NCBI GenBank assembly: GCA_035578175.1
Contig: JAQMRL010000003.1
Coordinates: forward strand, 82,471,969 to 82,535,968
Source: Catonia carolina
Taxonomy: Eukaryota; Arthropoda; Insecta; Hemiptera; Achilidae
DNA: 64,000 nucleotides
Direction of reading: 5' to 3'
In this document: positions 1 through 10,863 of the stretch, piece after piece
How the letters are laid out: each line of letters begins with the position of its first letter
Numbering within the stretch: the stretch's first letter is position 1
The notes under the pieces: generated by a model
Seen by the model: the letters and a program-made list of their open reading frames with translations, nothing else
Databases searched by the model: none
Told to the model about the DNA's origin: nothing
Translations under genes and position numbers: made by a program

Positions 1-580
1 ATACAATGAAGCAAATCCGATTTTGCGACCAGTTCAAGAAGCGGTAAAATCGTCTCAAAATCGACTATTGCCGGCTTTAGGGTTAAACATAGAAGACTAG
101 GCAGAGCAAAAAGCTACTTAATCAAGAGCAGTAGAAATAAACTTAATCCGACTGTTTTTCAATAACTGAGTATTGCCCTTCTTTTCACTTCAACGTAGAT
201 GCCTTTTAGCATGCATAAATATTTAAGTAATTGATTTGGACTGTCCTTGTTTAAAATTTTCAAAGAGATTAATAAATAAAGTATATAAAAAGTAGGTATT
301 AAGTTTATACAAGTTATCAGAGCTGATTTTGATACTAAATACAACGTAACCTTTGTCGCAACGTGATCCCTAGCCGGAATTTATTCCGGATCTGCTCTAC
401 AAGTTTTGTATGTTTTTTAACAGTGTTTGTAATTTATTTATTTACATGTTTCAGCAATTTCTTTGTACACAACAGCACCGCTAATCAAAAATTTAAGATA
501 ATCTGAAATTATTTCTATTTTTAATATGCAATTTACTATAAAAGATGTTTTAAAATTTAAAAAAAATTTTTTTTTTCTTT

Positions 581-760
581 GTTAATTTAACGTTGCATCA
601 ACTACAGTGGTCATTAGCGATGACGTTGGGTTGTAACTGTGATGGATGAAATGATTTTTTTTGTAACGTATACAAATATGCCAAGCTTGAGTGGGATTCG
701 AACCCACGACCGCATGATGAGAGGCGAGCACGTTAGCAACTACCCCAATGCGGCCGGCAA
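581..760 (-). repeat. tRNA-derived SINE, family A
   Basis: On the minus strand, a tRNA-like head with a GGTTCGAATCC B box and a GTTGCTAACGTGCTCGCC A-box region is followed by a conserved body (GTTACAACCCAACGTC type) and an ATGCAACGTTAAAT tail. The same family recurs at 20348-20845 and 20862-21040. Confidence 0.8.
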
Positions 761-1464
761 AATATATTTTAATAGGCTTCTAAACGTAAGTTATAAAAAT
801 GGTCAACAGTGTAGTTAAGAATAAAGCGAACATAACCAAATTTTTAATACAAGATGAGTAAATTTTCTTTTAAACTCAATTATCTGGTGGTTTTTTTTAA
901 TATAGTAGAGGAACCTATTATTTAAATGGCCATCCACAATTTATTTTACCTTTTTTATCTTGTATATATCTGTGTCGTAGAACTTACAATATAAATCTGT
1001 TATTGGTAAAACATTTCTTCTACTTCATTAGCATATTATAAGAAATTATACATTTTCACTACTGCCTGACTGCAAAAATTTCTGATTGATTGTTGTCATA
1101 ATGCCGAAAAAATTGATCACTTAATATTTCGCCGGTGCCTAATAAACATGACGTCTTTGTGCGTATTGTTATTGTGCTTCTCTAGGTACAGCAGTGCTTA
1201 ATTGTACGCAGTTGGCCAACACCATTCCGATTAATGCATGTCTAATATTAAATTTAACTATTTTAAGATTATTTTTTGTAACTCTGCTATTTTTTTCGGA
1301 TAGTCCAAACAGAAACCGGATTATGAAATCCGAGCAGATCCCGGTTTTAAATAGTTCAGATTATCAGGGTTTTTGCGTATATAGAATAGACCAGAAACAT
1401 ATTTCAAATGAAATACTATTACTACTACTAGAATGAACAGAAACACGAAGTAGGCCTATCTATT
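761..1464. other. AT-rich stretch, nothing assignable
   Basis: No coding signal or repeat match recognised. The short open frame at 1194-1436 has no domain or splice support. Confidence 0.5.
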
Positions 1465-1765
1465 ATAAGATTAACGAAAAGGTTATGTGTTATACGCAGA
1501 AAATGCCACACACAAAATAGATGGTTCATAGAAACTAAAAAAGATGTAATATTATTAAGGAAATGAAAGTGTTAGATTGGATAGATGACAGAAGTGAATT
1601 TTTTTAAAAAAGTTAAAAGATTTTAGAATTCCAATAGAAAGAGAAGATGGCAAGTGACAACGAAAAATGGTCAGAAGTACGGAAGAAAGAGTTTAGTAAA
1701 AAAAATTGATAAGACTTGGGAAAGACGAAAAATAGTAATGGAAAAGAGAAAACGTCAACCGTAAG
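1465..1765 (+). pseudogene. LINE reverse-transcriptase C-terminal tail, decayed
   Basis: With stops and frameshifts it reads RLTKRL...RWFIETKKDV... then KWSEVRKKEFSKK. This is the same order as the better copies at 50440-50935 and 54641-55310 (RLTKKI, WIRNVKKDL, KWSEERKAKF). Confidence 0.6.
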
Positions 1766-1876
1766 AAAAAACTTTTAATGAGGTTCTTAGTGAGCTGAAA
1801 CGATGAAAGAAAAGAAGAGAGTACATGTAAATTAAGAGAACGCTGTCTTACAACTAAAAAAAAACAATCAAAATAT

Positions 1877-2366
1877 TGTAACATTAAAACAGTAATATTC
1901 TAGAAATAGTCAAGGGAATAAATTGTTTATTGTAAGAAATTAAGTGTATTCTAACAAGGAAAATGGATGCCCTATGAATGAAATTTTTGAATAGGAATTT
2001 CCGGAAACTGGAAGAAACGTTTGTTTTTATTTTAATTCCTTCTAACACGTTCCAGTCAAACAGTTTTTAATGACGTTAATAACGCGTGTACGTTTGAGTG
2101 GTAGCAAGGAGTTGTGGACAGATAAATCATCGTTTAATTTTTAAGTAACGGAGTCTTATTGATAGTCGAGATAGTTTAAACTTTAAGTTTTGTAATTAAT
2201 TTAATTGATGTAATCTAATAATTGTAATATGTATAAGCTAAATAATTGATTGTATGATTATTAATCATGTCAATAAATAATTGTTATAGTAAATTTAAAG
2301 AAAGTTTGATTTTTATTTATTATACCCAGATCCCGAAAAGAACCTTGGTTTAGGCTAAGTGTTACA
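1877..2366 (+). repeat. Solo LTR (family L1), 490 bp
   Basis: Begins TGTAAC and ends GTTACA, with a 4-bp ATAT duplication on both sides. It ends with the shared LTR terminus CCCAGATCCCGAA...GTGTTACA seen at 25240-25295 and 31860-31903. No internal retroelement region is attached. Confidence 0.8.
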
Positions 2367-2756
2367 ATATCTTCATCAGCAGTTTAGGATTTTCATCATT
2401 TTGTTTTGTATTTTTTTGTCATTCTTTTTATCAGTTTTAAATAGAACCAGTGATTTCAACAATCGTAATAAAAGATTAATAAAGGTTGTTATATGAAGAC
2501 AGTTCCAAATAAAAAGTAATAAAGGAAAATATATAGGTATAAAAGAATTTTTTTGTTTTCTTTCGTGTGGAAAATTTCTGTTTTAAGTTCACTTCAGCCT
2601 TCCAGGGCTGAAGAACTTGAAACAGAGATTTATTGTTCCCATGAAAATTAGACAATTAAAATATGAACACAAACCACTAATGCAAAATTAAATTTAAAAA
2701 AAATCATAGAAACTAGAAATTTTGAACGTATATAATCTACAACAATCATTTAAAAA
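2367..2756. other. AT-rich stretch, nothing assignable
   Basis: No gene or repeat family recognised. Confidence 0.4.
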
Positions 2757-4254
2757 ACTGGTGTGAAAAACTCACATGACATTCGCTCACCGATGTTAAA
2801 AAGGTCCAATTTTTACGTTAAATTACTAACCGCCAGGAAACAAATTAAGAGAAGAACAATGTTCGTGAAAAAGTTGGAGTTTTTAATTTTTTTTAAATGT
2901 TTTATTATCTGGACCTTTACCAAATTCATAAAACTGTAAATTTAGAAAGACAAATTCTTAACCTAGTTTTATAACAAATAGTTAGCCATGTAACAAAAAT
3001 TCCCATTGTAAAAACTCATGTTTACCGATTTTAATCAGCAAAATATGGAAAATCACCTAGTTGATCCTAAAGTAAGCACTGCAGAAAAAAACCAATTGAA
3101 ATCAAATTTGTAGGTTTCAAAATTTTCTATAACTTCAATTGTACACGTTTTTATCGCAAAATGTATATTAATGCCTCAAAAGCCTAAAAGTTTGATCTAC
3201 AGCCATTTAATTTGAATAAGGGTGTACAAACAATTCCATCCCTTATTTCAAAAACTTACAGGCGTAAGCCTACCACTGCCGACCAAAATGTCAACGTTAC
3301 AGAAAAATAAAATTTCCTGTTAAAAATTAATTTTTATGTTAATAAAAAGCAAATTGTTTTGACACTAAAAATATTCAAAATAGTTTTTTTAGTTTTTTTT
3401 AAAGTCGCATCGACAGCTTGGTCATTAGGAACTACTGTGAGTTTTGGTACCTTAACGGTGGTTTTAACGTGTTAAAATTTCCACACCCTAGCCGAGAATC
3501 GAAGCCGGGACCTTTCGCTTTGAAGGCTAGCGCTCTAGTCACTACGCCACGAAGGTGGTTTCAAAATACATTATTCCATTAATTTTTGTTTAAAAGTTGT
3601 TTCGTAAATATTCGGTTATCGGAATGTTGGAATTTCATGCGCAACTTACTGACATCCGGTAAACCGGATATTGTAACGACGTAAAGTATTCGACGTCCTG
3701 TTTTCCAAACGTTGGTACTGAAAGGGTTAAAAAAACATTTTATTTTCTGCGATAGCACAGCCGTCAGGAATTACAGTAAATATGCCGCTTGCCCTATTTT
3801 GTAGAACGCAAAGAATTGAGTAAATGAGGCGATTTTAACGAAGATGTAAGGAGCCGTTTTCAGAAAATAGGAATGAAGTTAAAAATTGCACGAATAAACT
3901 GGTTTTTTCAGTTGACCCATTTCCATCACATTTTTATTAGGTAAATATTGTACCTAACTTAAGTTTCAAGTTTCAACTTCGTACGATTTTCCATTTTCGA
4001 GTTACTTTTTTCAAACACACCCACACAAACCGGTAAAGACACACAACCCAAAAAAAAACAAACTGACCAACCGTTAAAAACATAAAACATAATAAAAATA
4101 TGATAAAACTTGATGAAACATAAAACACTAATAAAACATGATGATTTTTAGTCTCAAGTGACCTGAGAACAAGTATTTCCAGTGATAAATCGACACGTTC
4201 TTCAGAAAAACAACTTTCCTGACCTACTATATTTCTTATAGGGCAAGACAAAGT
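2757..4254 (+). mobile_element. Divergent copy of CA-rich DNA element (family E)
   Basis: It starts GGTGTGAAAAACTCACATGA and ends GGGCAAGACAAAGTA, the decayed ends of family E (compare 34491-35446). The internal CCGGTAAAGACACACAAC area corresponds to the CA-repeat region of better copies. It is interrupted by a SINE at 3400-3560. Confidence 0.6.
3400..3560 (-). repeat. tRNA-derived SINE, family B
   Basis: On the minus strand: GTGGCGTAGTGACTAGAGCGC head, degenerate B box, and a tail with GACCAAGCTGTCGATGCGAC. Related copies lie at 21111-21280 (+) and 49526-49695 (-). It is inserted within a family E element. Confidence 0.75.
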
Positions 4255-4400
4255 AATAATGTGCAGACACAAATGTGTGTTAAATTTTAAGAAATAATTT
4301 TTCTTATCATGATTTTAATATCTTTGAAGTATGTTGTTATTCGTTTTACCACTCTTAATTTTTTTATCAAACTAATGAACAAAATAATAAGTGTAGATAC

Positions 4401-4699
4401 CTGTCATGAATGTCATAGATTCCATTAACGAGAGTATCTTCAAGATGTAGATAAGATGACAATTGTTGATCACCTTTGTAAACGTTAATCAGCCAAAATT
4501 GCGCGGTATAATAGAAACCCTTTTCCGGAGGGTGTTTTGTATCAATAAGAGGATAATTTTCAACAGCAAGACCATAAAACACAATTTCAGCAGATCGTGC
4601 ACGTTTTTCGACAGGCCAATGAGTACCGCCACGGCAACATTCAACGAATACGATAACCGAACCGCATACGGTTAAAAATAACGGTGAAAAAACATACAT
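4401..4699 (-). CDS. First coding exon of an unidentified secreted protein
   Basis: The ATG at 4699 opens 99 codons to a clean donor CAG|GTATCT at 4400/4401, phase 2. The first about 20 residues (MYVFSPLFLTVCGSVIVFVE) form a signal peptide, followed by CC, a KRAR basic patch, and a beta-rich pattern: AEIVFYGLAVENYP, then FWLINVYKGDQ. That A-E-I-V-G...F-V-KG rhythm resembles agrin-NtA/NTR-type extracellular domains, but this is only a hunch and I do not recognise the family. Later exons should lie at lower coordinates or beyond position 1; I could not pick them out. A GC-richer stretch at 4800-4990 with a GCATGCGCA motif lies just upstream, as expected for a promoter. It is transcribed in the same direction as the ACE-like gene. 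Confidence 0.65.
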
Positions 4700-4799
4700 T
4701 TTTAATATTTATTTATTTTTCAATAGTTTATTTAATTTTTTTATAAGAAAAACACTTTAAAATAATATTATCATTATTAATAATAAATTACGTTAAAAC

Positions 4800-4990
4800 A
4801 CGCCAAAAAGTTCCGCGTGAATTGTTAACGTACACCGCACGAATGTCGGTAACTGTATGAACCCACGTTTGGTAGATACCGTCCGCATCCAGCTACCCTT
4901 AACAACGACGCATGCGCATTCCAAATTTATCTTGTCTTGGGCAGAAAATCTCCCTCCGCCCGCTTCTTCTATTATACTCGCTTACGCTCC
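4800..4990 (-). promoter_or_regulatory. Candidate promoter/5' region of the secreted-protein gene
   Basis: Locally less AT-rich and CpG-containing, with an NRF1/ewg-like palindrome GCATGCGCA at about 4910. It lies 100-290 bp upstream of the start codon at 4699. No TATA box was assigned. Confidence 0.35.
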
Positions 4991-5540
4991 TATTCAATTA
5001 AGTTAATTAAAGCATATAATTTGTTTTATTACACCACAATAAACCTGCAGTTTGTAATGGATTGTTTCACATACATGAAGGTACTTATATACCTATAGAT
5101 CTGTATAATTTTAAGACAATAAGATAAAATACAATATAATCATTGCCCGTAAAAAATTATTTACATAAATGAAACATTCCTAATATCATATTTTTATTAG
5201 AATCACTATTTTTATTTTTTTTACTGCACAAAGCGATCCGTAATCTGTTCATATGTAACAATGAATAGATACATCGACAGTACAATTTTTTTGACAAAGT
5301 GTGCAGTAGAACCTCGTGAACCCGAACCAGTTTTTGAAAAAACAAAATTGTTTAGCGTAGAAAATGAAAACTTGTTTTACTGACAATAAATCGCCATTAT
5401 TAGTAGATATATTACTCGAGTTCACTTGCCGGAGAGTGAGTCATTCCACTCACCCGCCTGCTGTTGCTAAACTAGTGACTCAACGCTCTCCTTCCCTTTC
5501 TTTGGAAAGTCTCTTTGAAAAAAACTTTGATAAAGTTATG
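4991..5540. other. Intergenic stretch, nothing assignable
   Basis: No gene recognised. The open frame overlapping 5364-5633 runs into the PIF-type element and has no domain. Confidence 0.4.
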
Positions 5541-6249
5541 GGCCATGGCCAGACAGCAACCAGGTTAGAGCAGTACGCAGGTTGTAGCATAGTTGAGCGT
5601 GTAAGCAGGTTAGAACAAACTAATGTTAGATAATACGTGTGACCACACCATTAGCAGCTCTACTGCTCTACTGCTTATCGCTCTAACCTGCTCAAAAACA
5701 AACTAGTTTGATTTTACCAGCTTAGAAGCTCATATCTCAGTTCAGTTTCCATTCTGTTATTAAATACATTAATTTTTCAATCATGGATTTCGAAACTCAA
5801 TCTCTAATATCGGCTTTGTATAAACCTGCCATTTCGTGGGATGTATCGGATAAGCATTTCAAGGACAGAAAATTATCAACTGCTGTGTGGAATGAAGTCT
5901 GCAAAGAATTATAAACGAATGACTGCGAGTACATAATAACAAAAAAGTAACTTAAATAACTAAAAAATAATTCAATAACTCTTAGTACGCATTTAAAAAT
6001 AGTTAAGTCAATCAAAATAATTTAAAAAAATTCATTAACTTAATGGAACTTTTACTTAAATTAGTAACGTCACAAACCGAGACAAAACAAACGGCATGAC
6101 TAAACTAAGTGACGAGCAGATGAAAAGTGTGTTAGCAGCTGACTGTTTTATGTATGCTCATGGTACCAGCTCAGCTCAATGTTGGTTCACTGCTTGAACC
6201 TGCTTGAACTGCTTACCTGCTTTAACCTGCTTGTTGTCTTGCCGCGGCC
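5541..6249 (+). mobile_element. PIF/Harbinger-like non-autonomous element with MADF fragment
   Basis: The ends are inverted copies of GGCC..GGC.AGACA.CAA.CAGGTTA.AGCAG, flanked by a 3-bp ATG duplication (5538-5540 and 6250-6252). Subterminal CAGGTTA/AGCAG-type motifs repeat several times at each end. Inside, 5783-5912 reads as a protein beginning MDFETQSLISALYKPAISW with SDKHFKDRK and VWNEVCKEL, a MADF DNA-binding domain cut off by a stop. Known: PIF/Harbinger elements carry a second Myb/MADF-like gene beside the transposase. No transposase is present here. Confidence 0.65.
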
Positions 6250-6254
6250 ATGAA

Positions 6255-7320
6255 AGAATTTGTAGCTTGATGTGTGTGTGACTTACCAGAAACAAAAAAA
6301 AAATTAAAGAAGAAGAAAAAAACAAGTGTGGAAGAACATTTTATGAATATTTTAAAAAATATCGTTGGCTGTTCCAATGTTGATGATGAAGACATTAACA
6401 ATTGGTTGTAAATTTACAATGACGGAGGTTATAAGCGATCACAGAGGAAGAAATTATTCCATCATGCAGTGTTACAGAAAATGAAAATGAAGAGTATTCT
6501 TCAGGTAGTGTTGATGAACCAGGTGTGATTATGATCTACGCTGAAGCAGTAGCAAACATAGATAAATCTGATGGTTTATTTCAAGAATGAAGCCGAAACA
6601 TTGCCAGACGAGCTTCTAATGTTAAAGCGGATGTGAGATCACGCTGCTCGTAAGCGATACTCGAAACTGAGGAAGCTAAAGCTCGCTACCTATTTTACTA
6701 CCGACTAGTTAGTAACTATATTGTGTCCAGTATAAATATATATTTACATGTGAAAGTATGCCCATAACGGGCAGGTGGAGTGTTAAATTAATTGCACTTG
6801 ATCTGGTGGTTCCAGGGCTACAAAAAATAGTTCTGTTTCTTATCACATTGTCAGCCAATTATATGACTGAACTATTTAAGAACAGAAGAGTTAGAGGTGT
6901 AAAAGACGCTAGTCATAGTTATCTCCTCTGAGATTAATGAATTTCACTACACAGCCAGACCCTTTGGTGAATGAAGTGAAGGTGTCATTTGCAGGATGGA
7001 AAGTGGGTGCTTCTTAAAGTGCCTGGCATGCTGATAAGCATACTCTTTCAACTCAGTAAGGAAGGCAATAGTAAACCACCTCACTTCATGTTTTTACTTA
7101 GTAAAACCTCTAGAGGTTTAAACCAGTCTTTCGGTTGTTGACCTAAACAACACATGTGAAAGTATGCTCATAGGAAATAGATTTTAAACTATATAAAAAA
7201 TATTTTTGATAAGTCTGTTCTTGTTTATCGTTTTTTCCTCATTCTCTGGATAACCCGGATTTTTGTTAACTCGGATCGGCCCTAGCCCCAGTTGATCCGG
7301 GTTAACGAGGGTTTTCTGTG
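6255..7320 (+). pseudogene. Pogo/Tigger-like transposase remnant with terminal repeat
   Basis: About 6370-6600 reads (with frameshifts) DDEDINNWL.IYNDGGYK then TEEEIIPSCSVTENENEE and IYAEAVANIDKSDGLFQE. This resembles the C-terminal part of jerky/pogo-type DDE transposases. The sequence ends at 7317 in an inverted-repeat-like AACCCGGAT...CCGGGTTAACGAGG region typical of pogo-like termini. It is split by a SINE at 6762-7151. Confidence 0.5.
6762..7151 (+). repeat. SINE-like repeat, family C, with exact 16-bp target duplication
   Basis: 390-bp unit starting CCATAACGGGCAGGTGGAG and ending in CCTAAACAACAC. It is flanked by ACATGTGAAAGTATGC at 6746-6761 and 7152-7167, evidence of target-primed insertion. 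Other copies: 18756-19150, 36215-36615 and a partial at 33340-33502. No clear tRNA head. Confidence 0.8.
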
Positions 7321-8189
7321 ATTTATTTGCAATCAATTGATTTTAAATGCAATTTTAAACTATAAGTAAAGATGATAAAAATATGAATAATAACGGTCTT
7401 AGAATGAAAATATAAAACACACTCAGTAGCGTGTTTCAAAGAAAAGACTGAAATATGTAAACAAAAAGAGTTGAGTAACTCGTGAGTGAGAACTCACACT
7501 GCTCGTATATACCGGTTGAGTAGAGTTACCAACTTCGTGTCACCAAACTAAATTTCACTTTCTTAGAAAGAATTACCAGACATTAACAATTGAGTAACAG
7601 GACTAAATAATCACTCTGTAGTTAGCAACATGTCATCCTTTCTGTTTCTTGTGCTATGATGATAGGGGCCATAAAAATTCTGCATGAAAGTATTTTACCT
7701 AACATACATAATAATCTCAAAAATATTAAGTAACCGAACTAAACAATTTAAGCTCCTGATTTGCATAACAGTTGAACTTAAAAAATAATTTGAAGCTATC
7801 TAGTTCTCTGGTTTTGCCGTATTTTATTTTCAAGTGCTTTAAGGCTGTCTTAATGTTCGTACTTTAATAAAATATTAGCTTATTTTTGTTGGTAATTAGT
7901 TATTATAAAAATAAAAGAAGTGTAGGTGATACAGTATCTCAAATTTGACTGCTAAACTGAAAAACATAATTGGGTCAGGAGTTAGCACATGGAATAAAAG
8001 TCTTTCCCTTTAAGGCTTAAAGCAAAGTAATTGTTTTAATTACACTACTGTAAAATATGATACACCATGTAGATACCATTTATTTAACTAGTCTTTCAAA
8101 CAGACCTTTTTTTAAAAAATATTGAACCAAAATCTACAATCTATACTTCAGCAGAATAATGAGTAGGTGAGGTTTCTTTTTTATATGTC
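7321..8189. other. AT-rich stretch, nothing assignable
   Basis: No coding or repeat feature recognised. Confidence 0.4.
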
Positions 8190-9000
8190 ATGATCGAAAA
8201 AATTTCTCCCTCCCCCCCAATGGGGAACCTCGTGAATTTAATTTATATATTGTCTTGCTGCTTTAAAATAAGTCCGAAGGACGTTTTCGTTTCAGTCGGC
8301 GAGTGGCTCTACAGTAGTCTAAGGAGTGAGATGTTGAGGTCATGCGTGTGTGATTCGTCGAGTCTTCTTTAGTACGAGTATTTTGAATTGTATGTGTTAA
8401 TTTCTTGTTGAACTTTAGGCATGTGTAAATCTCTGCGTAATATGTTGTAAATTATGTACCAAGGTGATTCTGTGATAGTGCTGAGTAATTTCAATTGCAA
8501 CTTTAGCAGGATTTCAATGTTGGAATGGGTTGCTGAGCTCCATAATTAGATTCCATATGTCCAAACTTGTTTAAGAAACGATTTTCAAATTAAATTTTGT
8601 TGTTAAGAGTATCCAATAAAACTATTATACATTCGTGTTCAGCTGTTCTCTTTTCTTCTTTTTGTGTGCTTTCCAATTCAGTCATTTTTAGCAGAGTCTG
8701 CTTTAGGTATCAAGTTTTCGCTTATGTAAACTGGTGGGTACGTGTTTATTTTAATATAAATTTAACGTTTGTTTTATCTGTTTTCATGCACCATTTATTC
8801 TGCCAGTCTTGTATTTTGCCCAGATGTTGGAAATTTTCAGACCCTGTAGCTAGATCTTCTTGGACTGATTAAACAGTAGTTAATTCGCCAAAAGTGGCTT
8901 TTAGTAATGTTTGTCTGTAGTAAATCGGCAGTGTATAAGCTGTACAGAACAATTCCTTGTAAAGCTCTAAACTAACCTTAAAAGCTAAAATATTCTGTAA
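8190..9000 (-). pseudogene. Jockey-type LINE reverse transcriptase, C-terminal remnant
   Basis: On the minus strand, in shifting frames: LYTADLLQTN, LGKIQDWQNKWCMKTDKT, PPVYISENLIPKADSAK, KQVWTYGIXLW...SNIEIL and a tail like LHMPKVQQEINTYNSKYS. This is the same order as the near-intact Jockey ORF at 22823-24900, with many stops. Confidence 0.7.
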
Positions 9001-10174
9001 ACACACACTACAAGGGCATCGTTTTTAAATTACACTCGTTTCGTCTTTTAAAATAATAAAATACATGTACTACATTCCTTTTCATAAAACATGAATAATG
9101 TTAAAACACGTCATGTAATTTTGTACCCTAAAGTTTACTCTTCCATAAATAATACATGTACAAAGATTTGTAAATGTTTATAAATTTACAGTATTTAATC
9201 TTTCAAATAAAAATTAATTTTTAAATTTATTATAGGTACATTAATTTAATAAGGCTGAAAAGAATCCAGGTTTGATTCCCGACTTTTAAATTGTGGAGCA
9301 TTTACCACATCAAAACGTCTTGATAAAAAAATTATTTCCTAATTTAATTCACGGCAATATTTCTTTTCATCAAAAAATATTAAAATTAATTGTTAAAAAT
9401 CATGTAAAAATAATTTTCAAATTATGTAAAATAACCTGGAGATAGAATAAAATAAACAAAAAGAGCCCGGTACTCTATAAACTAACGTAATATTACATTA
9501 ATTTTAAATAAAGTATCGTATAAATTTAAACTCATTTCAGTGTACCGTCTTACTTGTTAAGGTATAACTTGAACAAAATTTAAAATAAACATACTTGTTT
9601 GAAGCTATCCAGACGAGCTTTTATACAAATGTTTTATTAAAACGAGGCAAAAAAAATGTAATTATGACGCTTGATACATGAGTAACGTTTATAAAAGTTA
9701 AAAAGTTATACCTCTGCGATCTTTAATGGAAAATAAAATTCAATGGATTTCTTAATAAAGATGGAACAAGTTTGCAGATTTAACAGTTAATGGAATTTAA
9801 TTTAATTTTTATAAACATTTGTTAAACATAATCATGTTTTTCTTTTCAATAATTAATTTTTGTAAATTAGCGTTAAAAGTTTATCATTAATAAAATTAAC
9901 CAACAAATTTTTTGTATCTAGTTTATAAGTTTTTGTCGATGTAGCCTATATTCTATTCCCGAATTGGATCGCTGAAAATTGAAGATTATTTTTGTTATTA
10001 TTTTGGAAAAATCTGAGTCAACATTACTAGAGCTATTATTGCTAACATTAGCTAACATAGCTAACATTAGCTTGGGAAGCATTCTTGGTGTAATGTAATT
10101 GGTTTTTGTAACATTGTTCAAAAATAAATAATTAAAATGAAATAATAATTAGTATAATTATTATTTATTATTTT
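9001..10174. other. AT-rich stretch, little to report
   Basis: Contains a B-box-like GGTTTGATTCCC at about 9269, possibly a dead SINE, and a short GCTAACATTA repeat near 10040-10070. Nothing else. Confidence 0.35.
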
Positions 10175-10863
10175 CATCAAAATCGGTCAACCGGAAGTAG
10201 TAGTTTATTCGTATGATTTTTCGCTTTTTTGCGATTTTCTCAAAAACGGGTCCTACGATATTTTTTTTAAATCGCCTGGTTTACTAAATTTTTTATGCTC
10301 TACAAGATAGGTTTGCTGAAAATAGTTTGTTTGCTGAAATTCTCGGTAAGACTGTTTTCACGTAAAACAATTTTTTTTAAGATTGCGGCTTTAATATGCA
10401 TTTTAGCGCAAATATTTACATTATAAAAGTTGTGAGAATTTAAAACACTATAACTTTTATTTCAAATTTTTTTTGTATAACGCTTAGTTTAGCGGTAATT
10501 AGCGATTCTTTGTTTTTTCTCTCACGAAACGTGTGAAAAATCGATATTTTTAAGATTTCGGTCTTAGTATGCATTTTACGACAAAGGTGTATAATATAAA
10601 ATTTATAGAAATTTAAAAGATCTACAAATTTTATTTAGAGCATTTTTCTCTACAGAGCCTAGTTTAGCGTGAAAGAGTGATTCTCCGTATCTTTAAGCCA
10701 AACTGAGGTTGATTTTCATTTTGCGTCTTTCACTCATGATTAAAATTAGGTTATGTTTATTGAGGTTAGTTTTTATTTATTTCTAATGTTTTATTACTAA
10801 TGTTAGTTTATTGTTAATAATTTGCATTGGCAAGAGAAAGTGTGTGAGTGTTTCACACCAGAT
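10175..10863 (-). mobile_element. CA-rich DNA element (family E), 3'-truncated, reverse copy
   Basis: On the minus strand it starts ATCTGGTGTGAAACACTCAC next to ACTTTCTCTTGCC and runs to GGTTGACCGATTTTGAT. It lacks the CA-repeat and 3' terminus present in full copies at 34491 and 36865. Confidence 0.75.

Noticed and set aside
581..760. Functional tRNA gene
   Set aside because: The B box is good, but the acceptor and anticodon stems do not pair properly and a SINE body and tail follow; it is a repeat family member.
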